NCBI GenBank assembly: GCA_019426215.1
Contig: CM033391.1
Location: forward strand, 12,078,708 to 12,142,707
Direction of reading: 5' to 3'
Length of the DNA: 64,000 nucleotides
Source: Buddleja alternifolia
Lineage: Eukaryota > Streptophyta > Magnoliopsida > Lamiales > Scrophulariaceae
How positions within the stretch are numbered: position 1 is the first letter of the stretch; every line of letters starts with the position of its first letter. Position numbers and translations under genes: made by a program. The notes beneath the pieces were generated by a model that was given only the letters and a program-made list of their open reading frames with translations, made no database searches and was not told the origin of the DNA. This document shows, piece by piece, positions 55,445 to 64,000 of this stretch.

Positions 55445-56360
55445 TTAATGACTTGATCTAACTTTGTATCGCTTGGGCATTTCAGCTCGGATAACTTCAG
55501 TCAGATTATCTTCCAAGGTCATCATCGCTTCATGATCTTTGTTGATTATGAGCTTATTTTCTTCTTGTTGTCACTTCTTGAAAGCAGTAAAGTGTTTATC
55601 CCAATTAGTTGGATCAATACCAATATACCTTAGGCAAATTCTGAAAGTTCGGATGAAGTCAGACATCTGCCTCTCTTCAGCTAAAATTTTTGGATCTAAA
55701 GGTTCTGGAATGGATGCCTTTGAAGAGGGATGTCAAACTGTTCTAACATTGCTCTTGTAGGTATTGGTAGATTTGGATAGAGTGCTCTTGGAGGTTTCCT
55801 TAGTGTTCTACTAGGCGCTCCAGCAGATTCACTTACTTTAAAAGCAGTTATCCAAGATGGGAGACTTAGCGCAAAAAGAGAGGTTAAGACTTGACGCTTA
55901 AGAGGCGAAGGCTCTTGAGCTCTTGAACTAGACGCTTTCCTCTTTTCTCCTTTCTTCAGCTCTTCCCCCTTATTGCCATCTTCAGCTCATGCAGATTTGT
56001 GCCAAAGTGACACTATCCAGTGCATCACCTTCATTAGGAAGATTGAAGTTCTTTGCGATGGAGTCAGCAGTTAACACATATTCTTTTGCTGGCTTTTTCT
56101 TGGACATAGAGAGGAGGCAAGAAATAGACTTCTTGTCCTCTGAGAGTTTTTCAATCCTCCAGAAAGTATCAACTTCCGTTGGAAATAAGTATGACTACTG
56201 TGTTAAGAAATTCTTGAGTCTAACCTTTGTAACAGTATCCATCATATCATGCAGGTTGATTTGGGGTTGATCATACAAGAATTTCCAATCAACAACAAGG
56301 GCCTTCAATAACCTTGATGATAGACTCGGCAGAAGTAGATGAAGCTTTCTTTAGTGCCAT
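55445..56360 (-). pseudogene. Extra ORF after pol in SIRE-like element, broken
   Basis: On the minus strand an ATG at 56360 opens MALKKASSTSAESIIKVIEG. After one frameshift the reading continues as VDWKFLYDQPQINLHDMM, VDTFWRIEKLSEDKKS and KEYVLTADSIAKNFNLPNEG, interrupted by single stops. It goes on through SRAQEPSPLKRQVLTSLF and RYIGIDPTNWDKHFTAF to a stop at 55445. About 300 codons in the same sense as pol, in the place where SIRE elements carry an envelope-like ORF. I see no membrane segment or signal peptide, so the envelope label is not supported. Opposite-strand ORFs here (55539-55760, 55989-56270) are shadows. Confidence 0.65.
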
Positions 56361-57200
56361 TTTTGAAAGTAGAGTAAACTGAGATTTTCTTTTTCTTTGA
56401 GAGAGAGAGAGAGAAATTTGCAGAAATCTTTGAGTGAAAGTGAATGATTTTTCTGCAGAAGTTGTGTTTTAAATGACACAGTAAAGAATTTTGAAACTTG
56501 TGTTCTCTAGTCTCTGTAGGATTTAGACACGTGTAAAGACTTTTTAATCTCAGCCATAAATTCATTAACTACGGACGTGAGTTTTGTGTAAGAAAGAGAA
56601 GTTACATTTGGTAATTCTCATATATAATGATTTGACATCCGAGTTTAAAAAAAATGAAAAGAAAACGTTTGGTATTTTTAGAGTGTAGTACACGCACCTG
56701 ATGGTACACTGACACGTACACAAACACGTGCTATCTCTGAACCGTCATTTTAAAAGTTTTGATTACGCGCCCGTTTGATGTGATAGAAGTGTGCGAGTAG
56801 AGTACAAAATAGACTTTTGAGTCTACCCACTACTTCAAAAAGAAACTTGTAAAATTTATGCATGACTGTTAAAAACATTTTTTATATTAAGAGTTGAATG
56901 GAATTGATTCAACGCTTAACTGATACCATTGGTTGATATATCATTTGAAAGATTAGACGCTTAGGATTGAAAGGACTTTTTATGTTTGAGCGTCCAATAT
57001 TTTATGCATAAGTAATACTAAGCGTTGATGATCATGCATCTGAAAATTTTGATCATTGACGCTTGCAGTTATGGTCAAGTATAACTTTAAGGTTCCACCT
57101 AAATTTGATAACTTGTACCAATAGACAAAAACTTCTTTTAGACATAAATCAAGTGGATTCCCCCTAAATTATATGTCTAATAAAGTATGATGCAAAATGA
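56361..57200 (-). other. Non-coding spacer between extra ORF and pol
   Basis: About 840 bp with no frame of note on the sense strand; it contains GA repeats (56399-56413). Confidence 0.5.
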
Positions 57201-58733
57201 TTAAGCATTTAAATCAATCATACCTAATTCACTTCTCAAAGTGAGAAAACATTGTTCGTTGAGCGCTTTGGTGAAGATGACTGCCAATTGTTTGTCAGTT
57301 CCAATAAAGTGCATGGAGATATCTTTTTTTTTAACGTGGTCACGAAGAAAATGGTATCTAATGTCAATGTGTTTGGTTCTGGAATGAAGAACAGGGTTTT
57401 GAGTCATGGCTAGAGCGCTTTGGTTATCACAATGAATGGGGGTTGGACCTAGGATTATTCCATAATCTCTAAGTTGTTGCCTCATCCATAACACTTGTGC
57501 ACAACAACTTCCTGCAGCTACATACTCAGCTTCGGCTGTGGAAGTAGCTATGGATTGTTGTTTCTTACTATGCCATGAAACTAACCTATCACCTAGAAAT
57601 TGACATGTACCACTAGTACTCTTACGATCTATTTTGTAACCTGCAAAATCTGCATCTGAGTAATCAATTAGTTCAAAAGGAGAATCCCTAGGATACCATA
57701 AGCCCACATTCTGTGTGCCTTTTAGGTATTTAAGGATCTTCTTGGCAGCAATTAAGTGTGACTCTTTAGGATTGGCTTGAAATCGTGCACACATGCATAC
57801 CGAAAACATAATATCAGGTCTACTAGCAGTAAGATAAAGAAGTGATCCAATGATACCTCTATAATTAGTGATATCAACTTTCTTTCCACTTTCATCTTTA
57901 TCTAACTTAAGCGTTTGGCTCATTGGAATTTTTGAATATGATGCATTTTCCATACCAAATTTCTTAATCATATCTCTTGTATATTTTGCTTGGTTAATAA
58001 ATATGTCATTAGGGAGTTGTTTAACTTGTAATCCTAAGAAGAAAGTTAATTCACCCATCATGCTCATTTCAAATTGTTCTTGCATCATTTTCGAAAATTT
58101 CTCACACAAATGCTTATTGGTAGAACCAAATATAATATCATCAACATAAATTTGGACTAAGAGAATATCTTCGTTATTGGTAATTTTGAATAACGTTGTA
58201 TCAACGTTGCCTTTTGAAAAGCCTTTACCAATGAGGAAGATAGAGAGAGTGTCATATCATGCTCGGGGTGCTTGCTTAAGCCCATAAAGTGCTTTGTCTA
58301 GCTTGTAGACCATACCCTTACCATGATTGTTGATGAAACCTGGTGGTTGCTCCACATATACTTCTTCTTGGAGTTTACCATTCAGGAAAGCACTCTTCAC
58401 GTCCATCTGATACACAATGAACTTGTTGAACGCTGCATACACTAGAAACATGCGGATTGCTTCAAGATGAGCGACAGGAGCGTATGTCTCATCAAAGTCA
58501 ATACCCTCTTCTTGGCAATATCCTTGAGCTACGAGTCTGGCCTTGTTCCTTATCACAATGCCGTTCTCATCCATCTTGTTTCTATAAACCCATCTAGTTC
58601 CAATAACTCCTTGGTGAGTTGGCCTTGGTACTAGCGTCCAAACCTTATTTCGTTCAAACTGATTAAGCTCTTCTTGCATGGCTTCAATCCAACTTGGGTC
58701 GCTTAGCGCTTCATCCACTTTCTTAGGTTCCAT
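57201..58733 (-). pseudogene. SIRE-like reverse transcriptase and RNase H
   Basis: One frame from 58733 to the stop at 57201, broken by a single TGA (58257-58259). That codon falls where the family has Trp after GLKQAPRA, so TGG to TGA is the simplest cause. Before it are [32 protein letters not shown] and [13 protein letters not shown]. After it come IYVDDIIFGSTN with the catalytic YVDD, SRPDIMFSVCMCARFQ, then RNase H: IDYSDADFAG, KSTSGTCQFLG, STAEAEYVAA, HCDNQSALAM, RTKHIDIRYHFLRDH. The catalytic residues otherwise look intact. A T-run frameshift at about 58741-58748 cuts it off from integrase. Confidence 0.88.
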
Positions 58734-60420
58734 TTGAGATAAAAAAAACTTGCGAACATAGTCTCATTGAACGTAGCGGCTCTAGTCCTAACAGGCGCTT
58801 CAATATCTCCAATAATCTACTCAGGTGGATGATCACGCAGCCATAGTCTATCTGGTTGGAAAGGGTTAAGAGGTTGAACAGACGCTTGACGATTAGACGC
58901 TTGATTATCCTCTTGCGTAGGCGCTTCAAGTTCACAGATTCTTGTTTGCTCTTGATGATCACTCTCTTCATGATCATCAGCATTTCTTACAATATTGTCC
59001 ATTTTAACCTCACGAGTAATCTTAGGAGGTGGCACTGAGATCTCATCATCGTCGTCAGTATCTTCATCAATAGTAATCTTAGACGTTTGATGACATAGAT
59101 CTTCAATTCCTACATCATTCACATTAACCTTACTCGGTTATTGGTTAGCATCATAAAAAATAACATGAATAGATTCCTCAACCTTCGATTTGATCTTATT
59201 TAGGATGCAAAAATTCTTTCCATTCTTGGCGTAACCTAGAAAGATTCCCTCACCCGCTTTAGGATCAAATGTCTTTAGACTTTGGGATCCATTATTATGG
59301 ATAAAACATTTTAAACCAAAGACGTGAAAATATGAAACATTTGGGTTACGTCCCTTCCACAGTTCATATGGAGTTTTCCCATGCTGTTTGTTGATCATGC
59401 AACGATTTTGAGTGTAACAGGCAGTGTTGATCGCTTCGGCCCAAAACCTAGGAGCAAGCTTGGATTCTGCTAACATTGTCCTAGCGGCTTCCTTAAGCGT
59501 TCGGTTCCGGCGCTCAGCAACACCATTTTGTTGGGGAGTTCTGGGAGCTGAATACTCATGATGTATTCCATTCTCTGCACAAAACTTCTCAGTACTGTGA
59601 TCGCTTTTTATTCTTGCAACCTTAAGATTTTTCAATATTTGAAGTTGCCGAATAAGCGTTGTTAACTTGTCACATGTCTCATCTTTGGATGAAAGAAATT
59701 CTACCCAAGTAAATCGAGAGAAATCATCTACTATCACCAAAGCATACTTTTTACTGCTTACACTGATCGTTTGAATAGGTCCAAACAAATCCATGTGAAG
59801 TAGTTCAAGTATTCTAGAAGTAGATAGATGAAGTTTTCTCTTGAACAATGATTTAACTTGTTTACCCATTTGACAAGCGTCACAAAGGCGATCCTTATGA
59901 AATGGTCCATTTGGTAATCCCTCTACAAGATTTTGACTTATAAGCTGAGAGATTGTTTTGAAGTTGAGGTGATTCATTTTTCTATGCCATAACCAACCCA
60001 TTTTAGATTCATTTTTAGCAACAAAACATGTTGGGTTGTTATCAAGTGTTGAACCCTTATCTACCAAATATACGTTGTTAGTTCTTTTACCCTTCAATTT
60101 AGTAGACTTAGTCTTAGCGTCATTTATATAGCAACAGTCACTTGAGAATATGACTTCAAAGTCTTTATCACAAAATTGACTTATGCTTAATAAATTGTGC
60201 TTCAGACCCTCAACATAATAAACATCACTTATCATGATGTTCCCCCTATGCATAGTACCTATACCTTTGGAGTTGTCACCAAATACAACCTGAGGACCAT
60301 TGGCAGCTCGATAGTTGATCAGAAGATCTTTGGAACCAGTCATGTGCCTTAACGATCAACTATCGAAATACCACACAGATGTATCGGCTCTAGCTCTAGG
60401 TACCTGCAATCAAAAGGGAA
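58734..60420 (-). pseudogene. SIRE-like protease-integrase with stop in protease active site
   Basis: The reading ADTSVWYFDS, TGA, SLRHMTGSKDLL places a stop at about 60358-60360, where the glycine of the protease DSG motif belongs. ORF 60343-59138 then covers GAG-pre-integrase (WLWHRKMNHLN, CDACQMGKQVKSLF) and the integrase core: HMDLFGP, IKSDHSTE, NGVAERRNRT. About eight residues after the second Asp seem deleted (SDHSTEKFCAENGI). It continues past a TAA (59138-59140) into the acidic linker ORF 59122-58817 (DEDTDDDDEI, VPPP) and past another stop to a T8 run where the frame changes to that of reverse transcriptase. Confidence 0.85.
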
Positions 60421-60423
60421 GTT

Positions 60424-62612
60424 CTATTTCTGTTCAGGTACCCATTGTTGCTTGGGTCCTTTAACATTAGTAGCATTGTTAGTTTGAATTAGAACTTTAG
60501 GAACACATATTTCCCTGGTCTTCATTTTAGGAATACTGGCATTTTTGGGTTTCACAACGTGTTGTGTGTGCTTTTTGGGTGTATAATAATATCCTCGATT
60601 ATAATGGTAGTCATAATCATAGTCATAATCATAGTCATAATCATAATCATCATAGTATCGATAATATGATCTTGACTGTCTTGGATATTGACGCTGGTAT
60701 TTCCTTGGCGCTGGCTTGGGTTGCACTTTTGGTGTTGGACGCTTAGCGCTTGATTCATAGTGGTCAGACTTATCTTTAACCTTTTTAGCGTTTGGATAGA
60801 CCCGTCTTTGTGAATCATTTGCCTTAGCCTTACCCTTGCCTGAGTTAGCTTTGACTTTCTCATTTGGCCTCTTACCATTGTCGCTGGGTTCATTTTGTGT
60901 TTGACCTTTTGAACCTTTCTCAACGAAGATAACACCCTTTCCTCTGTTGTTTTCCGTAACGTTAGATTTATTAGGTTGTTTACCGAGTTTATCGCATCTT
61001 AAACCGGTCTTTTCACCAAATAATCTAGTTACTTCAGTCACATTATCCAAATTTCTAGAAGTTTTTGATAATGATGAGATGAGCTGCTCTGATTTAGCAA
61101 GTCTAGCGATCAAATCAGCTTCTCTCTTGACTATTATATCAAGATCGCTTTTTAATTGAATAATTTCACTCTCAAGCGATTGGTTCTTCTCAATGCACTG
61201 TTGTTGAACTTGCAACTCTGCTTTGAGCGTTACTTTATCTCTTGTGAGTGATGAGATAATAGTGAGATCATTTTGATATATTTTGGCAGCTTCTTGACAT
61301 TCATTGTAGTATTCTTTGACTTTGTCAAGTAATTCATCATAAGAGAGAGGAATAGATAATTCATTGATTACCTCAGAAGACGCTTCATCATCTCTGGCCA
61401 TGAGACATATGAGCGCTGAGTCATCTAATGGCTCATCATCGTCACTACTCTCCTCTGATGATTCTAAATCTTCAGGTGCGGATGCTGGTTCTGATTCCGC
61501 TAGCAAACCTTATTGACGAAGGTTGCTCCTGAATTGGTTTCTATCCAAATAATCCTGCCTTGAGGGCTTGGATACGTTTGGATAAGGGCAATTTACCTGG
61601 TAGTGCCCGGTTTTCTGCAATTATAACCTTGCAATGTGTGGTTTTGAGGCCACTGGAGCTGAGAGAGTTTGAGTAGATGCTTGGTACTGAACAAGTGCTT
61701 GGAGTGAGAGAACAGAATACTGAGGCGCTTGAAGCTGTTGTTGCATCGGAGAAGGCGCTTGATATGAACTTTGTCCTTGATTATTAAAACCTTTTCCTTT
61801 CTTTTCATATCTCAAGAACTTTCTGAACTATTCAGCAAAGCCAACTCCTCTTCTTCATTGATATATAAATTATTTCCTTTATTACCCGATTTGCCTTTGA
61901 TTGATGCTATAAACGCTCCAGATTCAATCACCGGACTACTCACAACATCACTAGTAGAATTCAACTCGAACTCAAATGCTTTGAGCTCTGAAAAGGCGTC
62001 TTCTGAAGTTAGGAGATCCAACATATTTGATTCTCTCATAGCAGTTGTCTTCATTAAGAATTTACTTGGTAAACTTCTAAAGATCTTAACCACCATTTCT
62101 CGATTCTGCAAATCCATTCCCAACGATTTAAGTTCTGTAACTAGAGCTGTAAATCTTATATCTAATTGCTCTAAAGTTTCATTGGGTAACATCTTAAATC
62201 AGTTAAACTTTTCCTTAGCAATGGAAAGTTTGTTTTCTTTAATCTGAGTTGAACCACTACAAATTGTAGCCAACTTATCCCATATTTCTTTAGTGGTTTT
62301 GCAAGACTTGATCTTGTTGAATAGGTTGTCATTATCACCAATAGCCGTATACAGAGCGTTACGACCAACATTATCCAAATTAGCTCTTCGACGCTCATCT
62401 GGAGACCATTCTTGTTTCGATTTTTCAACGAAACCATCAGGAGTATCTTCTGTGGCTCTAGGCGCTCTTGTGATAACTTTATATATTTTGATTGACCCAT
62501 CTGAAATAATATCACACATGTCATCATCACATGAACAGAGATATGTAAATGCTTTGACTTTCCATGTGTCAAAATTTGATTCAGTCAGTTTGGGAACTTT
62601 AGCAAATGCCAT
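60424..62612 (-). pseudogene. SIRE-like gag with coiled-coil and Tyr-Asp repeat region
   Basis: Starts MAFAKVPKLTESNFDTWKVK at 62612, about 85 bp after the primer-binding site. A TGA (62199-62201) interrupts gag between AKEKFN and FKMLPNETLEQLD, in the same frame. Further breaks follow at about 61812 and in the zinc-knuckle region near 61600, where KTGHYQVNC is readable but the first cysteines are not. ORF 61506-60424 (360 codons) holds an acidic stretch, a predicted coiled coil (LQVQQQCIEKNQSLESEI and nearby, about residues 95-165), a Lys-rich segment and a (YD)n tract from a 12-bp repeat at about 60610-60660. Confidence 0.85.
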
Positions 62613-62695
62613 GTTTAAAAAAACTAAAGCAACTAAGTTTGAAAGAGGATCTAAACAAGCATTTATGCTTGGAAATTTTAAAATTTAAACTTTAA

Positions 62696-62709
62696 CCGCT
62701 CTGATACCA
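62696..62709 (-). other. Primer-binding site of SIRE-like element
   Basis: TGGTATCAGAGCGG on the minus strand, two bases after the 5' LTR end; initiator-Met tRNA type. Confidence 0.88.
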
Positions 62710-62711
62710 CT

Positions 62712-64000
62712 TGTTGGTCCCAAGTGGCATACGAAAGGGTCTAGAAGGGGGGGGGGTTGAATAGACCCTGAAGCCTTTTTTACTTCAAAAAGATTCGTAT
62801 TAAAATTATAGTTTTGGACGCTTGAAGTGTCTAACGCTTGACTTAAGCGTTCACTTAAAAAATATAGGCGCTTTAGTGAAGCGTCTATCGAAGACTGTTT
62901 TTAGAAAGTTAACTTAGATTTCAAGACTTGAATGCTACAACCAAATAGGTTTGAGCGTTCACTTCTTTGATCAGTGTTAGCACATCAGAATGATTTTTGG
63001 AGTCTTCTCTTTGAAAGCTTTAGCGTCACAGAGAGTGTATTTAGTTGTTTAGCGTTTGATTAAGTTTTACTATATCAGTTTATGATATGACAATATGAAT
63101 GCTGAAAGTAAAGTAAAGAACAATATTTGAAAGGTTCGTTGGGTGGTGTAATCCCAACTACGTCCTTCTTCTCCTTAAACACTTGGAGGCAATCCACTAA
63201 AATGATTCTCAAAGAATCACACAGAATCTTCTACAAATTAGGGAGAGATGGATGTCGATGACTTGAGCTCCTTGATCACGCAGATTTCTGCTCCGAATCA
63301 CTTCAATCCCCTTGCTTCTTTCACCCAGAAATATGGCAAGTATCCAACTTCGACTTCACACAGATCGCGAGGCTTGGTTAGGGGTTTTTCTAAAAGGTTT
63401 GTTTGATTTTGATAAAGTTCAAACAACTAGGAATATCTCAGTAGTAATGTGGGTTTCTCCGAAAAAAATGTTTGAGATATTGGTTGACTGTCTTAGGATT
63501 TGTAGAAAAGTAAAGAGAATATTTTCTTGAGAATTCTGGCTTTTCTGAGATTGTAAGGAATGAGACTTCAATGCAACAACAATTCGACTTGATAATTGTT
63601 CTCTCTGTATGGCTTGTTGTTGAAATCCTATTTATAGGCATTCTTGAAAAAAGCGTCCTTTTGACACATGCAAGAGCGCGTGTCTCTTACTTCCGCGAGT
63701 GAACAACTTTTGTTCTTTTTTCTGAAAATCTGCTGCACAAAAGTTGGTGCTGCAGTCTTTGAATAGTTGACAGTCCAATAGGGTGGCTTCTCCGTACGTC
63801 TGAAAGTGCTTATCACATTTAATGCTCTTATCAGCATTTAATGTATTTGAATTAAATGCCCGTTGGCATTTAATGCATTGAGAATATTTACATTAAACTC
63901 CTTCTAGATTTAGAAATAAATTCAGGTGAAATGACGCTTATTCAACCTTGAATCACTTCTATCCTATAAGGTGATGCTTGGTGTAGCTGGTCATTCTAGA
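62712..64000 (-). repeat. 5' LTR of SIRE-like element, partial
   Basis: Nearly the same as 53680-54960 over its whole visible length. It continues beyond the right edge of the window. Confidence 0.9.

Larger units (their letters stand above)
53680..64000 (-). mobile_element. SIRE-like Ty1/copia retrotransposon (5' LTR runs off window)
   Basis: Order on the minus strand: 5' LTR (beyond 64000 to 62712), primer-binding site TGGTATCAGAGCGG (62709-62696), gag, pol, an extra broken ORF (56360-55445), polypurine tract (55230-55215) and 3' LTR (55214-53680). The tract TCAAAAAGGGGGAAAT, the gag type, the coiled-coil spacer and YVDDIIFGSTN all point to the SIRE/Maximus lineage (recalled). Stops and frameshifts lie in gag, protease, the integrase-RT link and RT, so it is inactive. 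The target duplication cannot be tested here. Confidence 0.9.

Noticed and set aside
55539..56270. Plus-strand ORFs opposite the SIRE-like extra ORF
   Set aside because: The minus strand gives the more protein-like, same-sense reading; these are shadows.
60564..60935. Ser/His- and Met/Ile-rich ORFs near the (YD)n tract
   Set aside because: Other-frame readings of the 12-bp repeat inside gag.

Overview
The window is nuclear DNA of a flowering plant, very probably a eudicot. The evidence is spliced genes with GT..AG introns, a plant RABE1-type Rab GTPase, a plant-specific TDBD-domain gene, and many nested LTR retrotransposons of plant lineages (Athila/Tat-like Ty3, SIRE-like and Ale-like Ty1/copia). 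I see no bacterial-type operons, CRISPR array, rRNA or convincing tRNA gene. The species cannot be named from sequence alone.

Layout. 1-9226: a reverse-oriented copia LTR split by a 5,992-bp non-autonomous Athila-like element (195-6186, perfect 5-bp target duplication GCATC), then the RNase H tail and LTR of another copia element. 9227-11834: no gene; a possible Helitron 3' end and a foldback sequence. 11835-26964: a head-to-head inverted duplication. Each arm holds a decayed Tat-like gag-protease remnant, a Tat LTR and a copia 5' LTR with primer-binding site; a plus-strand copia element (18258-22256) lies between them. Its leader carries three successive hairpins with nearly the same loop. 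26966-30289: a third Tat-like element with 37-bp and 30-bp tandem repeats, whose LTR is split by a Mutator-like element (28920-30092).

31242-40981: an apparently intact eight-exon RABE1/Rab8-type gene on the plus strand, 216 codons plus stop. Its last intron is full of transposon-like DNA, including six near-perfect palindromes. 41916-45939: a decayed copia element with very short LTRs (about 147 bp). 47009-50535, minus strand: a six-exon gene of the plant TDBD family in which the domain-bearing region, introns included, is duplicated in tandem. 51751-53313: a terminal-inverted-repeat element. 53680-64000, minus strand: a decayed SIRE-like copia element whose 5' LTR runs off the window, with a broken extra ORF after pol. 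A solo LTR of the same family lies at 15569-17044.

Only two cellular genes are supported, RABE1 (vesicle traffic) and the TDBD-family gene (probably nuclear). They are unrelated in function. Almost everything else is layered transposon DNA. All coordinates and splice sites were read by eye; identities are estimates.
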